Below, piece by piece: positions 25,584 to 34,839 of a stretch of DNA of 64,000 nucleotides. The position numbers were made by a program, and so were the translations under genes. The notes beneath the pieces were generated by a model. The model did not search any database, had not been told where the DNA came from, and was given only the letters and a program-made list of their open reading frames with translations. Numbering within the stretch: the stretch's first letter is position 1; the number at the start of each line of letters is the position of its first letter. Where the stretch lies: the NCBI GenBank assembly GCA_016191115.1, contig JACPPG010000037.1, forward strand, positions 18,264-82,263, given 5' to 3'. This DNA is from Planctomycetia bacterium. GTDB taxonomy: Bacteria; Planctomycetota; Planctomycetia; Pirellulales; JACPPG01.

Positions 25584-27071
25584 ATGAAGCTCCAGTTCGT
25601 CTACGACGACACGATCCGCGTGCCCGACGAGGTCGCGTCGCTGGTGGGCGTGAGCCATTTCGGCAACGTGCGGTTTCGGAAGCGATTGCTCTACGAGCAT
25701 GCGCGGTCGCTGGCGGTCGAGGCGGGCCGCGTGGCGACGGTACACCTGGTGAGCGGGGCCGATCGCCGCTCGCTTGAGAGCGAGCTGGCCGACGTTTCCG
25801 GCCAGCGCTACGTGTACTGGCCGGCGTCGACCGTTGCCCAGGACCGCGATCGGGCGATCCACTTCCTGCGTCATGCGCGACACGTCGAGGAGAATCTGGT
25901 GTTGCGCGACGCGGACGGCGTGCGGCCGCTATTGGCCGTGCTCGACGCGCCGACCATGCGATGCTTCGTCGCGCGGGGGCTGCTTTTGGCGGCGTCCGAC
26001 TTCTTCGAGCAGCCCGTCGCCCGGTTCGCGCCGGTTCCCAACGAGCTGGCATGCGTCGACCTGACGCGCTACGACGCGATCGTGCGGTTTCTCAGCGGTG
26101 GGTTCGATGCGCGGTTTTTCAATCGGCTGTCGGGGGACGAGTACACCATCGTCAAGCAGTCGAGCGATTGCGCGAAACTGCGCGGCGAGTTCGCGTTTTA
26201 CGATCTTCTGCCCGCGTCGCTGCAGAGCCACTTCGTCCGGCCCTTCGACTACCGGGAAGCCCACGGCACGGCCTCTTACCGGATGGAGCGGCTGGCCATT
26301 CCGGACATGGCCATGCAGTGGATCCATGGCGCGCTGAGCGAGGCGGAGTTCGAGCACTTCCTCGACCGGATGTTCCAGTTCCTGGCCACGCGCCCCACGA
26401 TCCGGCAGCCGCCCGAGGCACTGCGCGCCCGGGCCGACGAGCTGTACGTACACAAGGTGTCGGCGCGGCTGGCGGCGCTCGAGACGGCGCCGTGCTTCGC
26501 GCGGATCGACGCGATCCTAACGGCCACCGGCGTCGGCGGGGTGAGAGGGCTCGTGGAGGATTACCGGGACTTGCACGCACGCCTCACTCGCAACGTCGGC
26601 GACGACCGGTGCGTGAGCCACGGCGACCTGTGCTTCTCGAACATCCTTTACGACAAGCGGCTGCGACTCGCGCGGTTCATCGATCCCCGCGGGGCCCGCA
26701 CCGAGGATGAGTTGTACCTGGATCGTTATTACGACGTCGCCAAGCTGTCGCATTCGATCCTGGGCGGATACGACTATATCAACAACGACGCTTACGAGGT
26801 CCAAATCAACGAGAACCTGGAAGCCACGCTGTGGATGCCGGACGCCGGTCAGGCCGGCCGGCAGCGGATGTTCATCGAGCGGCTGCCGCGGCACGGGTTT
26901 CGCTACCCGCTCGTGCGGCTGTACGAGATGTCGCTGTTTCTGAGCATGCTTCCGTTGCACCAGGACGTGCCGAAGAAGGTGCTCGCGTTTCTTTTGACGG
27001 TCGCGCGGATCGGGCGCGAGCTGCGCACGCTGTGCGATCATCGGGACGCGCCGCCGCGGCTAGCGGCTTGA
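25584..27071 (+). CDS. APH/choline-kinase-like phosphotransferase
   Basis: A 495-residue protein. Residues from about 190 to the end form an aminoglycoside-phosphotransferase-like kinase: EYTIVKQSSD lysine strand, RCVSHGDLCFSNILYD as Brenner-type catalytic loop (HGD...N) near residue 350, and ARFIDPRGA as the metal-binding DxD/DPRG block. The first about 170 residues are a separate alpha/beta domain (MKLQFVYDDTIRVP, SASDFFEQPV) that may bind a nucleotide or sugar. The gene follows the HAD gene by about 100 bases. With the nucleotidyltransferase it could run a kinase-then-cytidylyl pathway (compare LicA/LicC). The acceptor molecule is unknown. Confidence 0.75.
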   Translation: MKLQFVYDDTIRVPDEVASLVGVSHFGNVRFRKRLLYEHARSLAVEAGRVATVHLVSGADRRSLESELADVSGQRYVYWPASTVAQDRDRAIHFLRHARHVEENLVLRDADGVRPLLAVLDAPTMRCFVARGLLLAASDFFEQPVARFAPVPNELACVDLTRYDAIVRFLSGGFDARFFNRLSGDEYTIVKQSSDCAKLRGEFAFYDLLPASLQSHFVRPFDYREAHGTASYRMERLAIPDMAMQWIHGALSEAEFEHFLDRMFQFLATRPTIRQPPEALRARADELYVHKVSARLAALETAPCFARIDAILTATGVGGVRGLVEDYRDLHARLTRNVGDDRCVSHGDLCFSNILYDKRLRLARFIDPRGARTEDELYLDRYYDVAKLSHSILGGYDYINNDAYEVQINENLEATLWMPDAGQAGRQRMFIERLPRHGFRYPLVRLYEMSLFLSMLPLHQDVPKKVLAFLLTVARIGRELRTLCDHRDAPPRLAA

Positions 27072-27114
27072 GCGCGTTTGCCTAGCGCGGCGCAGGGGTG
27101 CTGGGGGGTCGAAA

Positions 27115-29592
27115 ATGCGGATCTGGAAGGTCCATCCTGCCGTAGCGCGGCCGGGCGAGCCCGCCCCCGTCCCGGAAGCTAGCGATCGTTCCTCAGTGCC
27201 CAGCGCGACGCCGTGGCCCAAACGGCTGTATCGTGCGGTCCCGGTCGCCGCGCTTACACTGGCCATTCTGGCGGTGCTGGTCGTCGCGCGTCCGCACGTG
27301 CAACATGGCTCTCTGTTGATATTCTCGGAGCCTGGCTCGATTGCGGCGCTGCGGTACGACACAGGCTATGGATTCAACGACTCACAGCAATGGAAGGTGC
27401 CCCGCGCGGCCCGCTCCGAGCTGCGCGCGATTCCGGCGGCCTGCCTGGGGCAAGCGGTCCGCGTGTGGTTCGACGTTCCCCGCGGCGCCCGCATGGGATT
27501 CGTACAGGGCGCCAAACGTCTGGGCGCGCGGCGGTTTGATCCGTCCGTGCCGGGATCGGCCATCGGCTACGAGGTTGCCCCGCAGGCTGCCCTTGCCCTT
27601 TTCGTGCCCCACCGCACCAGTCCGCTGGGGCGCGTCGGCATCGAAGCGCCGGGGCACCAGATCGAGTGGATTGAGTTGGCCGCCTGGCTCAATCGCGGGG
27701 CGCTGGCGATCGTCCGCACGGCGGACACGGCCTGGGCCAGCGTGTCGACGATCCGTTTCGAGCCGCCCCCTGGCTGCTTTCGACAGGTGGAGCTGTCGAC
27801 TGCTGGCGGCGACACGGCCGGCGCCAGCACGTGTTTCTTGGTTCGCTATTCGTCCGCCACCGCACAGCTTGTACCGCTGGCGGCGACACCGGAGTCGCCA
27901 AGTCGCTTCGCAAGCTCGTCGTGGGACGACGCTCCGTTCCGCCAATACTTTCGCCGCCCGCGGCTGCTGACGCAATTCGCCGCTGCGCTGGCGATGGCGC
28001 TTAGCATCTCGTGGGCATGGCGAAAGTGCCGCGCAGCCGGCTCAGTGCGCGATTTTGCCGCCGCCATCATCACCGGCGTGCGCCAAGCTCGTCCTTTTCC
28101 CGCGCTATTCGCTTTCTTGCTCGTGAATTTCACCGTATGGGCCGTGGCCATGTGGCCGGGCCTGGTCGGATGGGATTCCACGAGCCCGATCGACCAGATT
28201 CGCGATCTATCGATCAAATCCTGGTACTCGTGGATTTACCCGCTCTTCGTGATGACGGTGATGCAGGCCACGGACCATTTCACCGATCTCATGGTATTTC
28301 AGACGATCGCCACCGCCGCGCTTGCCGCGGGCATCTTGACCATGCTCGTCCGCCGGGGGCTGCCTGGTTGGGTGGCCGTCGTGGTGGCGATTGCCTACGG
28401 ACTTTGCCCCGTCGTGTGCATGTACGCTTCCTTCTATTGCCGCGACGTGCTCAACGGTTTGCTCGTGTGTGCCCTGCTGGCGATGACATACAAGCTTTGT
28501 CTCTTGCCTCGCCAAAGTCTTGTGAGCGCATCGACCGGCGCGTGGGCGGCGTGGACTTTGATGGCGGTTTGCGCCGGGCTGCTGCGGTACGACAACCTGC
28601 CGCTGGTCGTCGTGCTATTGGCGATGATCGTCGGTTTTCGCGCGCTGGCTTTGGCGCGCGGTTTGGCGCTCGCGGCCGGCGTCCTCGCCGCCATATGGCT
28701 CGGCAATGGTCCGGTCGATCGGCGGTTGGTGGGCACGCAACCGAGCGAGCGAAACCTGTACGTCCTGACGGCCCTGGTCAACCCGGTCGGGGCCCTTGTC
28801 GCGCAGAACTACGTGACGCGGACGCCCAAGGAGGATCGCGCCGTGATCGACCCGATTCTCGACTACGAGCGCTTCCGCCAGGGCTGGAACCCGTATTCGA
28901 TCTCGTTCTTTCTGGACTGGGTCGACCGGCCGTACGAGCGGCGGCGCTTTACGGACGACGACGTGCGCCGGATTCGCCAATTCCTCGTTCGCGCCGCATG
29001 GAACAACCCGGACATCATCGCGGGCGCCAGGACGCAGACGTTCGCGTCTATCCTCGGCTCGCCGCGGACGTGGTCGTACAGCGACTTTTCGCGCGAGAAG
29101 ATCCGCGAAGCCAAGCTGCGCGATCACGGCATATGGCGGGAACCCCCGCTCATTCCCCGGTTGCACGAAAAGTTGAGCGTGCACGTGTGGAAGCGCGTCG
29201 GGCGCGGCTCGATCTGGTGGCGCGCGCATCTGCAACTACTGGCCGTCGTGGCGGCGCTCGCTCTGTGGCCTTACTGCAAGGTGACCGCGGCCGCGAGCGC
29301 AGCGATCGTGGCCCGGCTGGCCGTGCTATTTTTGGCGGCGCCCGCCGGCAATTTCTTTTACGTCTACGACTTGTACCTGTTCGGCATCTTCGTGCTGCCG
29401 ATGGCCTGGACCGAATGGCGCTTGACGCGCGCGCGTCAATGCGCGAACGCGGCCGCTAGCGAAGCGGAACGTTCGGCAGCGCCGGACCGCGGTAGGTATC
29501 GACAGGCTCGATATTTCCCGGCGGGCGCCGGCACGCCAGCTCTTCCGCCGGAAAGCCTAGGGCATAGAACAAGCGAAACTGCGAGCGGTTGA
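27115..29592 (+). CDS. Large polytopic membrane protein (DUF6020/GT39-like)
   Basis: An 825-residue protein. A first transmembrane helix near residue 45 (AALTLAILAVLVVARP) is followed by a roughly 230-residue extracytoplasmic domain. From about 290 there are around ten hydrophobic helices, including FAFLLVNFTVWAVAMWPGLVGWDSTSP, where the GWDS motif recalls GT-C glycosyltransferase loops that carry an acidic catalytic residue. It ends with a Pro/Arg-rich tail. Likely transfers a sugar from a lipid carrier outside the cytoplasm. The last 137 bases overlap the 3' end of the opposite TolC-like gene, which suggests loss of the original stop. It closes the cluster starting at 22948; the ATG at 27115 has GGGGGG a few bases before. 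Confidence 0.75.
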   Translation: MRIWKVHPAVARPGEPAPVPEASDRSSVPSATPWPKRLYRAVPVAALTLAILAVLVVARPHVQHGSLLIFSEPGSIAALRYDTGYGFNDSQQWKVPRAARSELRAIPAACLGQAVRVWFDVPRGARMGFVQGAKRLGARRFDPSVPGSAIGYEVAPQAALALFVPHRTSPLGRVGIEAPGHQIEWIELAAWLNRGALAIVRTADTAWASVSTIRFEPPPGCFRQVELSTAGGDTAGASTCFLVRYSSATAQLVPLAATPESPSRFASSSWDDAPFRQYFRRPRLLTQFAAALAMALSISWAWRKCRAAGSVRDFAAAIITGVRQARPFPALFAFLLVNFTVWAVAMWPGLVGWDSTSPIDQIRDLSIKSWYSWIYPLFVMTVMQATDHFTDLMVFQTIATAALAAGILTMLVRRGLPGWVAVVVAIAYGLCPVVCMYASFYCRDVLNGLLVCALLAMTYKLCLLPRQSLVSASTGAWAAWTLMAVCAGLLRYDNLPLVVVLLAMIVGFRALALARGLALAAGVLAAIWLGNGPVDRRLVGTQPSERNLYVLTALVNPVGALVAQNYVTRTPKEDRAVIDPILDYERFRQGWNPYSISFFLDWVDRPYERRRFTDDDVRRIRQFLVRAAWNNPDIIAGARTQTFASILGSPRTWSYSDFSREKIREAKLRDHGIWREPPLIPRLHEKLSVHVWKRVGRGSIWWRAHLQLLAVVAALALWPYCKVTAAASAAIVARLAVLFLAAPAGNFFYVYDLYLFGIFVLPMAWTEWRLTRARQCANAAASEAERSAAPDRGRYRQARYFPAGAGTPALPPESLGHRTSETASG

Positions 29593-31267
29593 AATCGGCC
29601 ACCGTGCGGTAGTAGTTGACGTACGCCTGCTGGAGCTGGGTGAGCGCGGCCACGACTTCCTGTGGCCGGTTGACCAATGACAGGACATCACCGAAGCGCT
29701 GCGTCTGTCCCATGCCTTGCAGATTGCCGCGGTAGGTAGATAAACCTTGCTTGAGCCCTTCCTCCGCCTGCGCGACGCGGACGGTGGCCGAATCGACGTC
29801 GGCCTTGGCCTGCGCCACTTCGGCCGCGACCTGATCCTGGACCTTGAACAGCTCGACGGTTGCAAGCTGCGTCTCGCCTTGTTGCTCGCGCACTTTGGCC
29901 CGGTAGCCGAAACCGAGGTTATCCAGCTTCCAGACGGCCTGGGCGCTGACGTCGGCGCGGCCGGCCCATTGGTTGAGGCTGTTGGCGTCTCCGGTCCCGA
30001 AGATGGACCCTTGATAATAGAAATCAGGAGTGCCGAGGCCGGTGATCAAGATACTGGGAACCAGCGGGCGAAGCCTCTCGCGCTGCAACCGTATCAGGTT
30101 TGCCCGCACCAAGGCGCGCTGTGACGCCAGCTCGGGCCGGTTCGTCAACCCGACCACGACAAGCTCGTCGACACTCCAGGCCGGTGAGATCAACGTGACT
30201 TGCACGTGGTCGGGTTCGAGAGGCATGACGACGGCGGACGGATCGAGCCGCAGCACGCGCGTCAAGTTCGCGCTCGACACGCGCCACTGCTGCCGGGCGA
30301 TTTCCGCCGATTGCGCGAGTTCGGCCAGCAGCGTCCGAGCACGGTCGATCTCGTCGGGCGCCACCAATCCGCCGGCCAAGGATCGAACGCGGCGGACAAG
30401 CTCATTGGCTTTTACGGTGGCGTCGGTCATCGCCGCGAAAGTGCCGCGGGCCAATTGCACGTTGAAATAGGATTCGGCCGTCTGTTCCAGGGCCTCGTTG
30501 CGCGCCGTCTGGGTGTCGATCTGGCGCGATCTCAAGACCTGCCGGGCGGCGAGCGGGTCGAAGATCGCGTCGGTCGTGGCGAAGCGAAACTCGGCTGAGC
30601 CGCCCCCGAAGAAGGCATTGGTGCTGTTGGTAACGAGGCTGCCGCTGTCGGTTTGATTGCCGCCCGCGTGCCTGAGATAGTCGGCGCCGACAACGGCGTT
30701 TGGCAGCCACAGCACGTTCGCCTTCGCGGCCTGGGCCGCGGCGATCTGCACCCGGGCCTGCGCGGCGGCGATCACCAGCGGCCGGCCGTTGGAAAGCCGC
30801 AGGGCCGTCGCCAGGTTGATCGGCAGCGGCCGGTCGGTCGGCGCCGGCATGCTTGTCGGCAGAACGCCCGGAAGCCTGGAATCCGATAAGCTCGGCCCCA
30901 CGAGCAGCTCGGCTTGCGTTGGCGGCCGGCACGCCGGCGGCGGCGCGAACGCTGGAGGACCAGGCGCCTGAAACATCTGGCTTTGATTCGATGGCGGCGG
31001 TGCCGATGGCGGTAGCGGTCCGCCCTGCGCCGCGGGCGGTGTGGGGATGAACTCGGCCGGCGCGCGGCCGGCGGGCGGCGCCGGCACTTGGGCCCGGATT
31101 GGCCTCGGGAGCGCGGCGACAAGGGCCGGGGTGAGGGCGAGCGCAAGGAGCACCGCCGCGCGCCACGGCGGTCGACCTTGGGCGCGGGAGCCGCGACGGC
31201 GGATCGGCCTCGCCTCGACGCGCGGCGAGGCTGTTGGGGCCGTTTGTGGTTCTTTGCTCGTCTTCAC
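29456..31267 (-). CDS. TolC-family outer membrane efflux protein
   Basis: A 603-residue protein. The N-terminus has a signal (WRAAVLLALALTPALVAALPRPIRAQ) and a proline-rich linker (about residues 60-110). Two TolC-type repeats follow: INLATALRLSNGRPLVIAAAQARVQIA and later LERVRLYEEALNQ-like helices (DQVAAEVAQAKADVDSATVRVAQAEEGLKQ). These form the outer membrane channel that completes the RND pump encoded divergently at 31597. It ends with LSLVNRPQEVVAALTQLQQAYVNYYRTVADFNRSQFRLFYALG, the typical last helix. Convergent overlap with the gene at 27115 is odd. Confidence 0.9.
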   Translation of the reverse strand: MKTSKEPQTAPTASPRVEARPIRRRGSRAQGRPPWRAAVLLALALTPALVAALPRPIRAQVPAPPAGRAPAEFIPTPPAAQGGPLPPSAPPPSNQSQMFQAPGPPAFAPPPACRPPTQAELLVGPSLSDSRLPGVLPTSMPAPTDRPLPINLATALRLSNGRPLVIAAAQARVQIAAAQAAKANVLWLPNAVVGADYLRHAGGNQTDSGSLVTNSTNAFFGGGSAEFRFATTDAIFDPLAARQVLRSRQIDTQTARNEALEQTAESYFNVQLARGTFAAMTDATVKANELVRRVRSLAGGLVAPDEIDRARTLLAELAQSAEIARQQWRVSSANLTRVLRLDPSAVVMPLEPDHVQVTLISPAWSVDELVVVGLTNRPELASQRALVRANLIRLQRERLRPLVPSILITGLGTPDFYYQGSIFGTGDANSLNQWAGRADVSAQAVWKLDNLGFGYRAKVREQQGETQLATVELFKVQDQVAAEVAQAKADVDSATVRVAQAEEGLKQGLSTYRGNLQGMGQTQRFGDVLSLVNRPQEVVAALTQLQQAYVNYYRTVADFNRSQFRLFYALGFPAEELACRRPPGNIEPVDTYRGPALPNVPLR

Positions 31268-31596
31268 AGCGAAATGTGGCCCGTTTCACCGCAGGCGCGC
31301 GGATTGGCGCGATTGTGCGGCGTATAACGCTGGCATCGGATATTGCGCCTGTGCGGCTTTGCAGGGCTCGAAATAACCGTTACGACCGGATCGACCGGCA
31401 AGGTTTATCCATCCTGCCAGCATGCTGCAACGTGCTGCCAATGCGCGTGTTACAGTCGTAAGACGCCCTTTTGGTCCACACCCGGCCGCGCTGCGCCGCA
31501 AGCACCTCCCGCCCTACGTCCGATCAACCGCCAGAGGCGCCGCAAAACGCGTCGGACGGGCGCTCGAACACCTCCGCCAATGGAAAGGTCGATGCC
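31268..31596. other. Divergent intergenic region between TolC and RND genes
   Basis: About 330 bases with no gene. It must hold the promoters for both sides of the efflux locus. No clear operator palindrome was recognised, and no regulator gene is adjacent. GGAAAGG at 31582-31588 is the ribosome site of the RND gene. Confidence 0.5.
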
Positions 31597-34500
31597 GTGA
31601 ACCCCGTCTTCTTCGCCATGAAGCACCCGATCACCACCGTGATGATGGTGGTGGGCCTGGTTTGTGGCGGCGCGATGGCGCTCGATCGGATGCGCGTCGA
31701 TATCTTTCCGCCCTTGAACGAGCCGCGGATCTACGTCTTCCTGCAGTACGGCGGCATGAGCCCGGCGCAGATGGAAGGGCTGATCGTCAACCAGTTCGAG
31801 CTGTTGTTTCAGTACGTCGACGGCGTGAAGGACATCGAGTCGCACAGCATCCAGCAGGTCGCGCTCGTGAAGCTGTCGTTCTTTCCCGGCACGGACATGG
31901 GGGCGGCGGAAGGGGAAGTCGTGGCGATGGCCAACCGGGCCATGGCCCGCATGCCGCCCGGCACTTTGCCGCCAATGATCATGCGGATGGATGAGGGGAG
32001 CGTGCCGGTCGGCTACCTGGTGCTCACGAGCGAGACGACCCCGCTGGGGCTAGTGGCCGACATCGCGCAGAACGTCATCCGGCCGCTCGTGCAATCGAAC
32101 GTGCCGGGGACCGTGGCGGTGTCGCCGTTTGGCCCGAACGTGCGCACGATCCTGGTGAACATCGATCCGCAGAAGCTGCAGAGCTACAACCTGAAGCCGC
32201 AAGACGTGGTCAATTCGCTCATGGAAGGGAACGCGATCGTCCCGGCCGGCAACTTGTACATCAAGGACCAGATGCCGCTTGTGCCCAACAACGCCCTGGT
32301 CACCGACATCAAGGACATTGGCAAGATCCCACTGCGGCTGGGGCGCAACCTGTACATCCGCGACGTGGCCACGATCGAGGATGGGACGGACGTGAACTAC
32401 GGGTACGCGCTGGTGGACGGGCGGAAGTCGGTCTACTTGCCCATCATCAAGAAGGACACGGCGTCGACATTGACGGTGGTAGCCGACGTCTACAAATCGC
32501 TGCCGGTATTCAAAAACGCGGTGCCAGAGGACGTGCAGGTTCGTTTCGAGTTCGACGAATCGCCCACCGTGAGGCAGGCGATCAAGAGCGTGGCCACGGA
32601 GGGCGCGATCGGCGCCGCCTTGACCGGGCTGATGATCCTCGTCTTTCTCCGCGATCCGCGGAGCGTGGTCGTCGTGGTGCTCAACATCCCCTTGGCATTG
32701 ATGGGCTCGCTCGTGGGTCTGTGGCTCACGGGCAACACGATCAACATCATGTCGCTGGGCGGCATGGCGCTGTCGATCGGCATGCTGGTCGACGAGGCGA
32801 CGGTGTCGATCGAGAATATCCACGTCCAGATGGGGAAGACGAAGCGGCTGGCCCGGGCCGTCGAGCGTGGCAGCATGCAGACGGCGGTGCCGCGGTTGCT
32901 GGCGATGCTGTGCATCCTGTCGGTGTTTATCCCGGCGTTCGTCATGCAGGATCCCGTGCGGTCGCTGTTCATGCCGTTGGCTCTGGCGGTCGGGTTCGCG
33001 ATGATCTCTTCCTACATGCTGTCGAGCACCTTGGTGCCGGTCGTTTGCGTGTGGATCCTCAAGCATCACGGCTCGCACGAAGGACCATCCGGGCACGGCG
33101 GCGAGTCCGCGCCGAAGGGGCTCTTTGAGCGCGTGCAGGGAGAGTTCGAGAAGGTCGTCGCTATCATCGTCCGCTTTCGATGGTGGGTGGCGCCCGGTTA
33201 TTTCGTGCTGTGCGGGCTGGTGCTGTGGCAGGGCGGAACGCGACTGGGCACGGAGCTTTTTCCGCAGATCGACTCGGGCGAGTTCGTGCTGCGATACCGG
33301 CCTCCCTCCGGCTCGAACTTCGAAATCACGCGGCAAATGGGCATCAAAATCCTCGAAGTGATGCAAGAGGAGGTCCGCGCGGAGAACATCGAAATCTGCC
33401 TGGGCTACGCCGGCCAGATCGCGCCGAACTTCGGCATGAACAACATCGTGCTCTTCATGCGCGGCCCCGACGACGGCTGGATGCGGGCCAAGTTCCGCGA
33501 GGGCTCGGGCGTGAAGCTGGACGCCTTTCGCATCCGCATGCGCGAAGTCCTGCCGGGCCGGATCGCGCCATTCATCGCCAGGCTGCTCGTGGAATACGGC
33601 GTCGCGCCGGACGTGGCCGCCGCGCGGGCCAAGGAGTGCATCTACGGCTTCGAGCCGGGCGACATCGTCAGCGAAGTGATGAGCTTCGGTTCGCCCACGC
33701 CCATCGAGATCGTCGTTGCCAGCCCCAACATCCCCGATGCCATCCGCCATGCCCGCCGGGTCCGCGCCGAAATGGAAAAGATCGAGTGGCTAAAAGACGT
33801 GCAGTTCCACGAGTCGCTCGACTATCCCTCGGTCGAAGTCGACATCGACCGCGAGAAGGCGGGGCTCTCCGGCGTCACCGCGCAGCAGGTCGGAAACGCC
33901 GCCATCGTGGCTACCTCGTCCAGCCGCTTTATCGCCCTGAACTACTGGCAAAACCCGAAGACCGGCTTCGATTACCAGGTCGAGGTGCTGGTGCCGACGC
34001 AGCGGATGACTTCGTCCGACCAGGTGGAGACTTTGCCGATCGAGCAGATCACGAGCTCGATCAACCTGATGGTCCGCGACGTGGCCGCCGTCCGCGAGGG
34101 CACGATGATGGAGCAGATCGACCGCATCTCCTCGCAGCGGTACGTGAGCATCACGGCCAACGTCGAGGGAGAAGACATGGGCCGGGCCTCGCGGCAAGTG
34201 GCGGCGGCGGTGGCCGCCGCCGGCACGCCGCCGCGCGGAGTCCGTGTCATGACCCGCGGTCAGTTTCCGCCGATGATCGAGATGTTCGAGGGCTTGGCCG
34301 CGGGGCTGGCGATCGCGGTGGGCGTGATCCTCATCCTGCTCACGGCTTATTTCGAGTCGCCGCGGCTGGCCATCATCTCGGTCAGTGCCGTGCCGGGCGT
34401 CTTGTCCGGCGTGGTGACGATACTTTTGGCCACGCGCACCACGCTGAACCTGGAATCGTTCATGGGGACGATCATGTGCATTGGCGTGTCGGTGTCGAAC

Positions 34501-34839
34501 TCGGTGATGCTCGTGACGTTCACGCACGAGCATTGGCGCGGCGGCATGCCGGCCCTCGAGGCGGCCGTCCGCGGCGCCGCCGAGCGATTGCGGCCGATCC
34601 TCATGACGGCCTGCGCCATGACGGTCGGCATGGTCCCCATGTCGCTCGCGCTCGAGGCCGGCAGCCAGATGCAGGCGCCCCTGGGCCGGGCGGTCATTGG
34701 CGGCCTGGTCTGCTCGACCTTCGCCACGCTGCTCGTGGTGCCGGCCATCTTCGCCGTGGTAATGGGCGGCATCAGGCCGCGTTCCTTGTCCGTGCACCCC
34801 GACGATCCGGAGAGCCCGCACTATGACCCGCAGGCGTAA
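31597..34839 (+). CDS. RND-family efflux transporter, inner membrane subunit
   Basis: A 1,080-residue protein starting at GTG, with GGAAAGG about 8 bases upstream; the frame is open to 31471 but that segment has no domain. It has the AcrB/CusA layout: helix 1 at HPITTVMMVVGLVCGGAMAL, two large periplasmic porter regions, and IMSLGGMALSIGMLVDEATVSIEN in helix 4, where D and E replace the usual DD proton-relay pair. The second half repeats the pattern, ending in GRAVIGGLVCSTFATLLVVPAIFAV. Long helices LGTELFPQIDSGEF and FESPRLAIISVSAVPG are also conserved. Substrate class (drugs or metals) is not decidable. The ATG of the next gene overlaps its stop. Confidence 0.95.
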   Translation: MNPVFFAMKHPITTVMMVVGLVCGGAMALDRMRVDIFPPLNEPRIYVFLQYGGMSPAQMEGLIVNQFELLFQYVDGVKDIESHSIQQVALVKLSFFPGTDMGAAEGEVVAMANRAMARMPPGTLPPMIMRMDEGSVPVGYLVLTSETTPLGLVADIAQNVIRPLVQSNVPGTVAVSPFGPNVRTILVNIDPQKLQSYNLKPQDVVNSLMEGNAIVPAGNLYIKDQMPLVPNNALVTDIKDIGKIPLRLGRNLYIRDVATIEDGTDVNYGYALVDGRKSVYLPIIKKDTASTLTVVADVYKSLPVFKNAVPEDVQVRFEFDESPTVRQAIKSVATEGAIGAALTGLMILVFLRDPRSVVVVVLNIPLALMGSLVGLWLTGNTINIMSLGGMALSIGMLVDEATVSIENIHVQMGKTKRLARAVERGSMQTAVPRLLAMLCILSVFIPAFVMQDPVRSLFMPLALAVGFAMISSYMLSSTLVPVVCVWILKHHGSHEGPSGHGGESAPKGLFERVQGEFEKVVAIIVRFRWWVAPGYFVLCGLVLWQGGTRLGTELFPQIDSGEFVLRYRPPSGSNFEITRQMGIKILEVMQEEVRAENIEICLGYAGQIAPNFGMNNIVLFMRGPDDGWMRAKFREGSGVKLDAFRIRMREVLPGRIAPFIARLLVEYGVAPDVAAARAKECIYGFEPGDIVSEVMSFGSPTPIEIVVASPNIPDAIRHARRVRAEMEKIEWLKDVQFHESLDYPSVEVDIDREKAGLSGVTAQQVGNAAIVATSSSRFIALNYWQNPKTGFDYQVEVLVPTQRMTSSDQVETLPIEQITSSINLMVRDVAAVREGTMMEQIDRISSQRYVSITANVEGEDMGRASRQVAAAVAAAGTPPRGVRVMTRGQFPPMIEMFEGLAAGLAIAVGVILILLTAYFESPRLAIISVSAVPGVLSGVVTILLATRTTLNLESFMGTIMCIGVSVSNSVMLVTFTHEHWRGGMPALEAAVRGAAERLRPILMTACAMTVGMVPMSLALEAGSQMQAPLGRAVIGGLVCSTFATLLVVPAIFAVVMGGIRPRSLSVHPDDPESPHYDPQA

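Noticed and set aside
32050..33750. 566-residue minus-strand frame in the RND gene
   Set aside because: Shadow of the RND transporter; His/Arg/Asp-rich text.
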